From assembly GCF_042663885.1 (NCBI RefSeq), contig NZ_JBHSXV010000001.1: a stretch of 64,000 nucleotides of DNA. One strand, 5' to 3'. The position numbers and the translations under genes were made by a program. The DNA is from Aquipuribacter hungaricus. Its GTDB lineage: Bacteria > Actinomycetota > Actinomycetes > Actinomycetales > JBBAYJ01. The notes beneath the pieces were generated by a model that was not told the origin of the DNA, made no database searches, and saw only the letters and a program-made list of their open reading frames with translations. Of this stretch, positions 48,804 to 58,256 are shown one piece after another; within the stretch, counting starts at the first letter, position 1; each line of letters begins with the position of its first letter.

Positions 48804-50936
48804 ATGACCTCCCGCACCCGCCGGGCGTCGCTGCGAGCGCGCGTCGTCGGCATCTGTCTCGTCGCTGTCGCCGTCTCGACCGGCTGCCTGTCCGCCGTGA
48901 CCCTCGTCCAGTCCGACCGCGCCACCGACGTCGCCCTCGCCGAGAACGAGCAGGCCGTCGCCGAGCGCGCCCGCGGCAGCGCCGAGGACCTCTACGGCAC
49001 CGTCGCCGCCGTCGGGAGCAAGACCAGCGGCGAGATCGCGTCGGCGCTGCGGGTCGCCGACGACCAGCTGGCCCGCGCCGGCGGCGTGCGCGTCGGCACC
49101 GCCCCCGTCGCCTGGACGGCCGTCGACCAGTTCTCCAAGCAGGAGTCCGCGGTCCAGCTGCCCCAGCTGCTCGTGGGCGACCGCTGGCTGGAGCCGACGA
49201 GGAGCTTCGACGTCCGCGTCCCCGTGGTCGACGACATCGCCGAGCTGTCCGGCGCCACCGTGACCATGTTCCAGCGCATGCCCGACGGCGCCATGCTGCG
49301 GGTCGGCACCACCGTCCGCTCCGACGCCGACGTGCGCGCCATCGGCACCTACATCCCCGTGACCAACGTCGACGGCAGCCCGAACGCCGTCGTGGCCTCG
49401 CTGCTGGCCGGCGAGACCTACCTGGGCAACGCCTTCGTCGTCAACGCGTGGTTCGAGTCGGCGTACCAGCCGGTCGTGCAGGACGGCGAGGTCGTCGGCG
49501 CTGTCTACGTGGGCATCCAGCAGCAGCAGGTGCCCGAGCTGTCCGAGGCCGTGCTGTCCGCGGCGCTCGGCGAGCGCGGCGAGACCTTCGTCGTCGGCAC
49601 CACCGGCACCCGCGCCGGCGTCTACGACCTGGCCGTGGACAGCGCCCTGGTCGGCACCTCCGCCGTCGAGCAGGACCTCGACGCCGACGGCGGCCGCTGG
49701 CTGGAGCCGGTCCTCGAGGCCGCGCCCGACCTGGCCCCCGGTGAGGCCGGCACCACGACCTTCGAGCGACCCGCCGCCGGCGGCGGCACCGAGACGGTCA
49801 CCGTCGGCTACAGCTACTACGCGCCCTGGGACTGGACCGTCGTCAGCCTCGTCAGCCACACCGACTTCGCCGCCACCGCCGAGCGCCTCGCCGCCGTGCA
49901 GCGCCAGACCGTCCTGCTCATCGCCGGCGCGGCCCTGCTCGCCGCCCTCGTCGCGGTCCTCGTCGGCGCACGGCTGGCCCGCCGGGCCACCCGCCCGGTC
50001 GCCGACGCGGCGCGCGCGGTGGGCCTGCTCGCCCACGGCGACGACTCCCCCGGCGGCGGCACCGGCATGACCGCGGCCAGCCGCAGCCTGGCCACGTCGG
50101 CCCGCGACACCGCCGAGCGCGCCCGTACCGTCTCCGGCTCCGCGCTGGACGTGCGCGCCGACGCCGAGTCCACCGCGGCCGCCGTCGAGCAGCTCACCAG
50201 CGCCAACGCCGAGATCACGCGCGCCCGGACGCCGCTGGCCGCGGTCGTCGACCGGCTGTCCGACGGCGTGGACCAGGTGCGCCGCTCCGCGCTGGAGGTG
50301 GCCACCATCGCCGAGGCCGCCGACGCGGCCGCCCGCACCACGAGCGACGTCGTCGCCCGGCTCGACGAGGCCGGCGACCTGGTCGCCACCAGCGTCTCCG
50401 CCATCGAGGGCATCGCCGCGCAGACCAAGCTGCTCGCGCTCAACGCCGGCATCGAGGCGGCGCGGGCCGGGGACGCCGGTCGCGGGTTCGCGGTCGTGGC
50501 CACGGACGTCAAGACCCTCGCCGACGCCTCCGGCACCGCCAGCACCGTCATCCGCACCAGCGTCGACACCATGCGCGCGGAGACCCAGCAGGCCAAGGAC
50601 GCGATGGCCCACATCCTCAGCACCGTGTCGCGGATCCGGGAGCTGCAGGACGTCATCACGGCCTCCACGCACGAGCAGGCCGACGGCGCCCGCGAGCTGG
50701 GCGACAGCCAGCGCGCGGTCGACCAGGCGCTGGCCGAGCAGTCGACGGCCATGACCCACGTCGCCGAGGCCGCCGCACGGATCGCTCACGCCTCGGACCG
50801 GATCGCCGCCGAGGTGGACGCGGTGGCGGACCTGGCCACCCGCACGACGGAGGTGTCCGACCATGTCGCCCGCGCCGCCGAGGGCATGACCACGACGTCG
50901 GACGAGCTCGAGGCGGTCGTGCACGGCACCCCCTGA
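48804..50936 (+). CDS. methyl-accepting chemotaxis protein with a large Cache sensor
   Basis: A 710-residue receptor that couples an extracellular ligand to the CheA/CheW array. Helix one (VVGICLVAVAVSTGCLSAVTL) is followed by ~310 extracellular residues of dCache/sCache type (NAFVVNAWFESAYQPV, GEVVGAVYVGIQQQQ) that usually bind small metabolites. Helix two is at ~370-392 (VLLIAGAALLAALVAVLVG). Only the first HAMP-like helix is visible. The signalling tip reads IAAQTKLLALNAGIEAARAG then GRGFAVVATDVKTLA, with Lys where most receptors have Asn in QTNLLALNA. No C-terminal methylation-enzyme tether is seen. The ATG at 48804 lies seven bases after a FliA-like -10. Confidence 0.92.
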   Translation: MTSRTRRASLRARVVGICLVAVAVSTGCLSAVTLVQSDRATDVALAENEQAVAERARGSAEDLYGTVAAVGSKTSGEIASALRVADDQLARAGGVRVGTAPVAWTAVDQFSKQESAVQLPQLLVGDRWLEPTRSFDVRVPVVDDIAELSGATVTMFQRMPDGAMLRVGTTVRSDADVRAIGTYIPVTNVDGSPNAVVASLLAGETYLGNAFVVNAWFESAYQPVVQDGEVVGAVYVGIQQQQVPELSEAVLSAALGERGETFVVGTTGTRAGVYDLAVDSALVGTSAVEQDLDADGGRWLEPVLEAAPDLAPGEAGTTTFERPAAGGGTETVTVGYSYYAPWDWTVVSLVSHTDFAATAERLAAVQRQTVLLIAGAALLAALVAVLVGARLARRATRPVADAARAVGLLAHGDDSPGGGTGMTAASRSLATSARDTAERARTVSGSALDVRADAESTAAAVEQLTSANAEITRARTPLAAVVDRLSDGVDQVRRSALEVATIAEAADAAARTTSDVVARLDEAGDLVATSVSAIEGIAAQTKLLALNAGIEAARAGDAGRGFAVVATDVKTLADASGTASTVIRTSVDTMRAETQQAKDAMAHILSTVSRIRELQDVITASTHEQADGARELGDSQRAVDQALAEQSTAMTHVAEAAARIAHASDRIAAEVDAVADLATRTTEVSDHVARAAEGMTTTSDELEAVVHGTP

Positions 50937-50966
50937 CCCTCCCGACGACCCACCTACCGACCACCC

Positions 50967-51004
50967 GCAGCCCCGCGCCGACCACCCGGTCGGCCCGGGG
51001 CTGC
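50967..51004 (+). terminator. hairpin after the chemoreceptor gene
   Basis: A 17-bp stem with one mismatch (50967-50983 with 50988-51004) and a 4-base loop, 30 bases after the stop. Confidence 0.7.
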
Positions 51005-51052
51005 CGTCGTCCACCACGGACCCCCGGGCTGTCACGAGGGGGTCGCAGAGCG

Positions 51053-51081
51053 TTGTCGGCGCGGTGCGTGAGCGCTAACAT
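51053..51081 (+). promoter_or_regulatory. promoter of the first GH43 gene with LacI-like half-palindrome
   Basis: TTGTCG (51053-51058), 17 bases, TAACAT (51076-51081): a good vegetative promoter. GTGAGCGCTAACA around the -10 matches the right half and centre of the TGTTAGCGCTAACA palindrome bound by many LacI-family sugar repressors; the left arm is poor. Confidence 0.5.
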
Positions 51082-51139
51082 CCGGACGAGGCACCCCCAC
51101 GACGGTGGTGCCGTGCCGCTCGACAGCGAAGGAGCTGGA

Positions 51140-53866
51140 GTGAAGGTCCTCTCTCGGCAGGTCCCCCCTCGACGCCCGCACGCCCCCCGCGCCCGTGGTC
51201 TCGTCGCCACCGCGCTCGGCGCCGCCCTGGTCGTCACCGGGCTCACCTCCGCCGCGGCCGCCCCGGCGGACCCGGCCTCCCCGGGCGCCGCCGGTGCGGC
51301 CGCGCCCCCGACCGCCGGCCTGCTCGCCGAGTACCGCTTCGACCGGACGGGCACGGCCACCACGGTGCCGAACGCCGTCACCGGCGGCGTGGGCGACGCG
51401 ACCGTCGTCGGCGCCGCCCCCGAGCGCTGGACCGGGTCGTCCCTGGTCCTCACCGGCGGGGCGAAGACCGGCTCGGGCACGTGGGTCCGCCTGCCGGACG
51501 GCGTGCTCGCCGGCGAGACCTCGGCCACCGTGACGATCGAGACGAAGCTCGACGCCTCGATGAAGACCAGCTGGAACTTCCTGTGGAACATCGGCAGCGA
51601 CTCCACCACGCAGTACTTCTTCGCCTCCGTGCGCGACAACCCCCGGACCTCGATCACAGCCACGGGCGGCGGCGGCGAGGTCAACGCGCGCTCCGGCAGC
51701 CCCCTGGACCCCGACCGCTGGTACAGCCTCACGTCGGTCCTCGACGGCGACGCCGACCGCCTGGTCTTCTACGTCGACGGCCGGCAGGTCGCCTCGACGC
51801 CCACCACGCTGACCCCGGCGGACATCACCGACCAGACGCTCAACGCCATCGGCCGCGCGCCCTACCCGGACCCGCTCTACCGCGGCGAGGTGGCCACCTT
51901 CCGCGTCTATGACCGCGCGCTGGCCGCCGACGAGGTCGAGGCCGTGTCCGACGCGGACGCCGCGCTCCACGCCGCGAGCTTCGAGCAGGCCGCGCAGGAC
52001 ATCGTCGGCACCGTCCGGCCGCTCACCCTCGACGACTCCGTCACCACGCTGCCGACCTACGGCGGCGCCGTGACCTGGTCCTCGACCGACCCTGCCCTCA
52101 CCGTCTCCGACGACGGCCTCACCGTCGCCGCGACGCAGCCCGCCGCGGGCGCCGAGCCGCTCGCCGCCAGCCTCACCGCGACGGCGACCGTGCGCGGCAC
52201 CACCGCCTCGCGCGCCGTCGACGTCGTCGTCCGCCCGACGGTCGGGCCGGACGAGGCGTTCGGCTACGCGATGGTCCACTTCGTCGAGGACTCCGCCGGG
52301 TACGCCGAGAAGATCTACCTCGACGTGTCCCGCGGCGACAACCCCGAGCAGTGGGACCCGCTCAACGGCGGGCAGCCGGTCCTGGCGTCCGACCTCGGCA
52401 CCACCGGGGTGCGGGACCCGTACCTCACCTACAACCCGGAGACGGGGACCTACTACATCATCGCGACGGACCTCCGGGTCTTCGGCGGCGACCGGGGCAC
52501 CGGTGGGTGCACGGAGTGGTGCTGGTGGAGCTCGCAGGGCAGCACGAAGCTCAACGTGTGGGAGTCGACGGACCTCGTCACGTGGAGCGACCTGCGCCAG
52601 TTCGACGTCGCCACGCCCCCGGCCGGCGGCCAGGCCCCGGAGCTCGGCATGGCGTGGGCGCCCGAGGCGACCTGGGTGCCCGGTTACCACCCCGACGGCA
52701 GCGGCGCCTTCGTCGTCTACTGGTCCTCGAACCTCTACGGCGACCCCCAGCACATCGGCGGCTCGTACTCCCGGGTGATGTGGGGGGCGACGACCGACTT
52801 CACGCAGGAGACCTGGGACTTCGGCGGCGTCCTCATCGACGAGGGCGGCAACACGATCGACACGACGGTCGTCCAGCACGAGGGCACCACGTACCGGGTG
52901 ACCAAGGACAACTCCTCCGGCAGGGGCCTGTACTACGAGTCGACCACGGCCGAGCGCTGGTGGGAGTCAGGCACGACGTGGACGCTCATCCAGGAGCGCA
53001 TCGGGGCCGAGTACGCCGGCGGCAACCCGGGCGGCGTCGAGGGCCCGGCCATCTTCAAGGCGCACGGCGAGGACCGCTGGTACCTGTACGCCGACGTCAT
53101 CCCGACCGTCGGCTACCGCCCGCTGGTGACGACCGACCTGGACGCCGGGTGGGAGCTGCTCAGCAGCCCCGACTTCTCCATGGCGCCCAGCACCAAGCAC
53201 GGCGGGATCGTGGGCCTGACCCGGCGGCAGTACGACGCCATCCGGGACGCCGACGCCACGGGTGCCGTCACCGAGGACCTGGGCAGCGTCGAGGTGCCGT
53301 CGGGCGCCGACGCCGACGCCGTCACCGCGGCCCTGCCGAAGACGGCCGAGGTCACCCTCGCCTACGGCCGCGGCACCGCCACCCAGCCCGTCGACTGGGA
53401 CGTCTCCGGCGTCGACACCGCCACGGCCGGCTCGTACGAGGTGACGGGGACGGTGCGCACCATCGGCGACGGCCTCAACCAGTGGGTCGGCGAGGGCGGC
53501 TCGACCGCCTACGACGCCCCCGGCCGGCGGCTGTACAGCTCGACCGCGGTCACCGTCACCGCCCGGGTCGTCGTGGGCGCCGCCGCCGGCGTCCCGGTGC
53601 AGGTCGCCGTCGACACCCGGTGCGTGGCCGGGAAGGTCGTCCTCACCGTGCGGACCACCAACAGCCACGGCGCGCCCGTCACCGCGGTCGTCGGCACCCC
53701 GTTCGGCTCGCGCACCCTCGGGTCCCTCGCCGCCGGGGCTACCCGCACCACTGCCGTGACGACCCGCCTGGCCTCCGTGCCGGCCGGCACGGTCGACGTG
53801 GCCGTCACCGCCGGCGCGGACAACGGCAAGGGCTCGGCCGATTACGCGGCCGCCGCCTGCGGCTGA
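51140..53866 (+). CDS. secreted LamG / Ig-like / GH43-family glycosidase
   Basis: A 908-residue exported enzyme, probably an arabinan- or xylan-active glycosidase. Signal peptide about 1-42; LamG-type jelly roll ~55-270 (LLAEYRFDRTGT, ATFRVYDRALAADEVEA); an Ig-like repeat ~280-370 (VTWSSTDPALTVS). A five-bladed propeller (~380-700) has TTGVRDPYLTYNPETGTYY (general-base Asp), MAWAPEATWVPGY, NTIDTTVVQHEGTTYRV (pKa-tuning Asp) and GVEGPAIFKAHGEDRWYLY (general-acid Glu). A Big_4-type Ig domain and the C-terminal module with DTRCVAGKVVLTV and final AACG follow. GAAGGAG precedes the GTG at 51140. It stands alone with its own promoter and terminator, facing three related genes on the other strand. 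Confidence 0.86.
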   Translation: MKVLSRQVPPRRPHAPRARGLVATALGAALVVTGLTSAAAAPADPASPGAAGAAAPPTAGLLAEYRFDRTGTATTVPNAVTGGVGDATVVGAAPERWTGSSLVLTGGAKTGSGTWVRLPDGVLAGETSATVTIETKLDASMKTSWNFLWNIGSDSTTQYFFASVRDNPRTSITATGGGGEVNARSGSPLDPDRWYSLTSVLDGDADRLVFYVDGRQVASTPTTLTPADITDQTLNAIGRAPYPDPLYRGEVATFRVYDRALAADEVEAVSDADAALHAASFEQAAQDIVGTVRPLTLDDSVTTLPTYGGAVTWSSTDPALTVSDDGLTVAATQPAAGAEPLAASLTATATVRGTTASRAVDVVVRPTVGPDEAFGYAMVHFVEDSAGYAEKIYLDVSRGDNPEQWDPLNGGQPVLASDLGTTGVRDPYLTYNPETGTYYIIATDLRVFGGDRGTGGCTEWCWWSSQGSTKLNVWESTDLVTWSDLRQFDVATPPAGGQAPELGMAWAPEATWVPGYHPDGSGAFVVYWSSNLYGDPQHIGGSYSRVMWGATTDFTQETWDFGGVLIDEGGNTIDTTVVQHEGTTYRVTKDNSSGRGLYYESTTAERWWESGTTWTLIQERIGAEYAGGNPGGVEGPAIFKAHGEDRWYLYADVIPTVGYRPLVTTDLDAGWELLSSPDFSMAPSTKHGGIVGLTRRQYDAIRDADATGAVTEDLGSVEVPSGADADAVTAALPKTAEVTLAYGRGTATQPVDWDVSGVDTATAGSYEVTGTVRTIGDGLNQWVGEGGSTAYDAPGRRLYSSTAVTVTARVVVGAAAGVPVQVAVDTRCVAGKVVLTVRTTNSHGAPVTAVVGTPFGSRTLGSLAAGATRTTAVTTRLASVPAGTVDVAVTAGADNGKGSADYAAAACG

Positions 53867-53894
53867 CCGGACCGCACCGCAGCACCCGCTCGAC

Positions 53895-53934
53895 CGGAGC
53901 GCCCCGCCGAGGAACGTCCCGGCGGGGCGCTCCG
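53895..53934 (+). terminator. hairpin after the first GH43 gene
   Basis: A perfect 15-bp stem (53895-53909 with 53920-53934) and a 10-base loop, 28 bases after the stop. Confidence 0.78.
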
Positions 53935-54147
53935 CTGTCTGCGCCGGCCGGGCGCCCACCGTCACGACCCGTGCAGCACACGACTCGGCCCGGGAGGGGC
54001 TTCGCGCAGCTGGGCGGGGGTGTTGTGTGCTCGAGCGGCTCTGGTGCAGGCAGGGACACAGCCTCGACGGCCCCGGACCGTCGGACCCAGCGGCACTGGA
54101 CCCGCCACGCGGCCAGCACCCCGACTCTCGTCGCTGGCACCGAGCGC

Positions 54148-54395
54148 CCGCGAGCGAACCCGAGATCACCGGCTCCCGTCACTCCCGCGGGGCGCCCACC
54201 CGCGAGCGAACCCGAGATCACCGGCTCCCGTCACAGCCTCGACGCACTGAACCGCGAGAGAGCCCGTAATCACCGCCACCGGTCACTCCCCCGGGGCCCA
54301 CCCGCGAGGGAGCCCGAGATCACCGGCGCCTGCGCCTGTCACGCCTTCGAGGCACCGAACCGCGAGCGGGCCCGAGATCACCGGCGCCCGTCACT
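54148..54395. repeat. five-copy intergenic tandem repeat, unit about 52 bp
   Basis: The core CCCGAGATCACCGGC is found with start-to-start spacings of 52, 52, 50 and 58 bases (GAGATCACC or its variant at 54162, 54214, 54266, 54316 and 54374). Each copy reads about CCGCGAGCGAACCCGAGATCACCGGC-N-CCCGTCAC in composite, with spacers of 15-20 bases that vary. Copy 3 is degenerate (GTAATCACCGCC). The array lies in a gene-free stretch (53935-54492) between two convergent glycosidase genes. No coding pattern, no long self-complementarity per unit and no CRISPR-like fixed spacer length were seen. Function unknown. Confidence 0.7.
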
Positions 54396-54492
54396 TCCCA
54401 GGCGCGCCCACCCGCGCGAAGTCGCTGGTCCCGGCGCGCATCCGAGAGCCCCAGGTCCCCTCGCAGCACCACCAGACCCCCTCCACACGCAG

Positions 54493-54534
54493 GACGGGCG
54501 CGCCCCCCGCCTCTCGGCAGGGTGCGCGCCCGTC
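54493..54534 (-). terminator. hairpin after the frameshifted GH43 gene
   Basis: GACGGGCGCGC (54493-54503) pairs with GCGCGCCCGTC (54524-54534) across a 20-base loop, 66 bases beyond the stop of the minus-strand gene. Confidence 0.5.
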
Positions 54535-54600
54535 ATGGTCCTCAGGCCCCGGCCCCGTGACCGACCTCGCGGTCGGGCACAGGACCGGCCCCCGGTCAGG

Positions 54601-57600
54601 TCACCGGCACGACACCGCCTCGAACGCGACGTCCGCCGAGCTCGAGACGAGCTGCCCGGCGACGGTGGCCTCCGCCTCGACGCCCACCTGGCCGGCGGCG
54701 ATCGAGGGCAGCCGCGTCGTCAGCGTCTGGGTGACGCTGCGGCCCGGGGCCACCGAGGGCGAGCGGACGCCGTACGGCGAGGTGATCTCGACCGACACCG
54801 GGACAGTCTCGCCGTTGGTCAGGGTGACGGTCTGGACGACCTTCCCCGCGACGCAGCGGGCGCCGACGACGGTGGTGACGTCGAGCTCCTCGACCGGGGC
54901 GGCCGTGACGGTCACCGTGACCCGGACGGTGCGGTTCTCCGGGGCGACCTCCTCGTCGGGCTGCATGTCGAGGACGGGCAGCCCGTCGGCGGCGAAGTGG
55001 ACGCGACGGACGAACGTGTCGCGGCCGGACAGCCCCAGGTTGTCGGTGCGGGCGTGGAAGACGTAGAGCAGGTTGTCGTCCTCGTCGTAGGACCACATGC
55101 CGTGGCCGGTGCCCAGCTGCCACTCGCCGTCGTAGATCCCGGACTTCTGGACCGGGTGGTCGAGCGGCGTCCAGGCGGCCGGGTCGGTGAGGTCGGTACC
55201 GGTCTGCGCGGTGAGCAGGCCGGTCGTGTACGTGTCACCGACGAGGGAGCCGGAGTAGAGCATGTAGAGCACGCCGTCGCGGACGTGGACGTTCGGTCCC
55301 TCGGCGATGGTGTTGTCCCACGCGAACAGCGGGGCGTAGACCCGCACCGGGGGCGAGGTGAGGCGCGTCGGGTCCGACGGGTCCATCCTGGCCACGAAGA
55401 TCGCGCCGAGTGCTGCCACGCGTAGTACGACTGGTCGCCGTCGACGACGTAGGTCATGTCGAGCGAGATGTTCTGCACCGGGTTGAGGATCGACCCGTCC
55501 TGCCGCAGGACCGGCTCGGCCTTGGTCCAGTTCGCCGCGACCGCGGGGTCCAGGTCGGCCCCCGACGCGTCCTTCTTCAGCTGGATGATGCTGGCCCGAC
55601 CCGTGAAGGCGTCGGGACGGCCGTTGGCCGCGTCGTAGCAGGGCATGAACAGGATCGACAGCGTGCCCTCGATGACGTGGAGCTCGGGCGCCCAGAAGCA
55701 GCCGGTCATCTCGCGGCCCGCGGCGTCGGTGTCACCCGCGCGCAGCAGGTCGACCTCGACGTTGCGGCCGTCGCGCAGCGCCTCGTCGGACAGGTCCTCG
55801 ATGCGGTCCGCGACCCGGAAGGGCATGTGCGGACCGTTGGCGGGGTCGACGGGGTTGAGGTTCAGGTCCTCGGTGGCGATGAGGTAGAACTTCGTCTGCC
55901 CGTTCCACTCGTGGCGGAAGATCGACGGGTCGGCCCGCTCGTCCGCGAACGGCGTGACGTACGCCGGGGCCTTGACCTGGCCGGTCACCTCGTAGGTGCC
56001 GGGCGTCGTGGTGTCGACAGCGGCGAGGGAGTCCTCGTCCCAGGCGACGGCGCGCGAGGCGGTGGAGCCGTCGTCGTAGCCGAGCTCGACGCGGGCGGGC
56101 AGGTCCTCGACGGACAGCTGCCCGCCCTGCTCGACCGTCACGTCCTCGAAGGCCTCGACGCTGGTGTTGACGGTGCGGCCGAAGCGGACCTCGAGCGCGC
56201 GGGCGACCTCGGTGGTGACGGGCAGGCTGTTGCCGGTGGCGTAGCTGGGGACGCCCTCGCCGGGCGCGCCGGCGGTCGCCGCGACGGTGCCGCGACGGAC
56301 GGGACCCCGGGTGTCCGGGTCGGTGAGGTCGGCGAAGCTCGTGTACAACGCCGCGCCGGCGTCGGAGGTCCAGGACACGACGTAGCGCTGCGCCGCGGTG
56401 TCGAAGACGACCGCGGGCTGGTTGACGCCGCTGGTGACGCCGAGGTCCACGAGCCCGACCTCGTCGTAGGTGCGCAGGTCGGTGCTGCGGGCCAGGAGCA
56501 TGCTCGAGGCCTGCACGGCGTCGCGGCCGCCGTCGCGCACGGTGCGGGTGGCGACGACGCCGAACGTGCCGTCGGCCAGGTAGAAGGCGTGCGGGTCGCG
56601 CAGGCTGCGGATGATGCCGCTGGAGGTGCCCGCGACCGGCGGGGTCACCGAGGTCTGGGCGAACCAGATCCCGTAGCCCTCGTTGAGCGGGCTCCAGGCG
56701 CCGTCCTCGCGCAGCGCCAGGTGCATGCTCAGCGCGACGTCGGCGTTGTTGGCCTCGGTGGCCGTGGTGGGGGTGCGCGAGTAGGCGAGCACGTCGGTGC
56801 TGGCGCCGGCAGGCAGGACGCGGACGACGAAGGTCCGCACGGTGCTGGCACCGGTGACCTGGTCGGTGACCCGCAGGGCGACCTGGGCCTCGGTGGCGGT
56901 CGTCGCGGACGTGACGAGGGCGCCGTCGACGAGCTCGGCCCCGGTGACGCTCTCCACGGCGACGGTCGTGCCCTCGGGTGCGCCGGGCAGCGCCGTCCCC
57001 GACGACACCACGGGCGGGACGACGAGCCGCTCGGCCAGGCGCTGCACGCGCTGCTCGGAGGTCTCGGTGGACGCCTCGACCGTCACGGTGATGGTCCGGG
57101 TGGCGGTGATGCCCCGGACGGACACCGTGGCCGTGAGCTGCACCTGCACGGACGGTTGGCCGGCCAGCGGCGCGGTGACGGCGCCGTCCGGGGCGACGAC
57201 GGCGGGGTCGCTCGAGGTCCACGTCACGCGGCCACCCGCGGTGGGCAGGTCGATGTCCCCGCTCGTGGTGCGGTCGGTCAGGGCGAGGCCCGCGAGCACC
57301 GCGTCGGCGCGGGCGCGCAGCTCGGCGGCGTTGATCTGCACGTCGGACGCCGACACGTCGGCGACCTCCTGCGCGCTCAGCGCCCGGTCGTAGACCCGGA
57401 ACGCGGAGACGGCGCCCTGGAACAGCGGGTCCGGCCAGGGCGCGCGCCCGATGGTGTTGAGGGACTGGTCGACGACGTCGGCCGGGGTGCGGTCGACGGG
57501 TCCCTGCGCGACGCGCGCCCCGTCGAGGTACAGCGCGGCGGTGCCGGCGGCCCCGTCGACGACGGCGGTGACGTTGACCCACTGGTCGGCCGTGACGCCG

Positions 57601-58106
57601 CACCCGGAGGCCTGCACGAGGCGCTCGACGCCGGCGGACTTGACGCCGACCAGGGGCGCGCGGCCGGAGCCGCAATTGAGCGAGGTGAAGAAGTACTGGG
57701 TGTCCGGGGACTCGTTGCCGACGTTCCACAGGAAGTGGAACCCGTTGAGCATGGCGGCGGAGGCCTTGACCTCCGCGGTCACGGTCGCCGACCGCTCCCC
57801 CGCCAGCAGGTCGTCGGGCAGCTCGACCCAGTTGCCGGTCGACGTCTTGGCGCCGCCGCGGAGCCGGAGCGAGGTGCCGGTCCAGTCGGCGGCCTGGACG
57901 TTGCGGACGGTGGCCGCACCCAGGGCGGAGCCCGGCGCGGTGTTGGGCACGGTGGCGCCCGCGGTCTCGTCGAACAGGTACTCCGCGACGAGACCCTCGC
58001 CGGGGGGTGCGGCCTGCGCCGCGGTGGTGGTGACGGTGCCGAGGACCAGGGCGCCGACCGCGGCGAGCGCGATCGTGGCCCGGCGGGCCCGAGAGGGTGG
58101 TGTCAT
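54601..58106 (-). pseudogene. secreted LamG / Ig-like / GH43 glycosidase gene, interrupted by a -1 frameshift
   Basis: The frame from ATG 58106 (GGAG eight bases upstream) encodes a signal peptide and a LamG domain (GLVAEYLFDETAGATV). Two Ig-like regions, a degenerate propeller (SLRDPHAFYLADGTFG) and a Big_4 domain follow. The GH43 propeller starts with ERADPSIFRHEWNGQTKFYL and has MTYVVDGDQSYYAW. After the Trp at 55416-55418 the family sequence continues only in another frame (LGAIFVARMDPSDPTRL, then NTIAEGPNVHVRDGVLY with the likely acid Glu, and the RCVAGKVVQTV tail) to the stop at 54601. One missing base would restore about 1168 residues. As read, the enzyme loses its catalytic acid. It could be a real decay event or a base-call error. 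Confidence 0.82.
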
Positions 58107-58220
58107 ACCGGTTACTCCATTGCGTTTACTGAGCATCGACGGTCGGTGGCGGTGCTGGTGGGCGTCAGGACGGATCGGGTCTTGTCAGGGCAGGCCGAGG
58201 CAGGTCAGGACGAGCGGAGG

Positions 58221-58250
58221 GCGGACGGCCCGGGGTTCCGGGCCGCCCGC
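58221..58250 (-). terminator. hairpin after the second leftward GH43 gene
   Basis: A 13-bp stem with one mismatch around a GGTT loop, 6 bases beyond the stop at 58257 on the minus strand. Confidence 0.65.
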
Positions 58251-58256
58251 CGGGTG

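Noticed and set aside
54148..54395. CRISPR array
   Set aside because: Repeat cores are imperfect, spacers are related to each other and of 15-20 bases, and no cas genes are present.
52351..55425. A long plus-strand frame running through the intergenic repeats
   Set aside because: It lies out of frame with the glycosidase at 51140 and antisense to the next gene; the repeat-encoded peptide has no consistent pattern because the period is not a multiple of three throughout.
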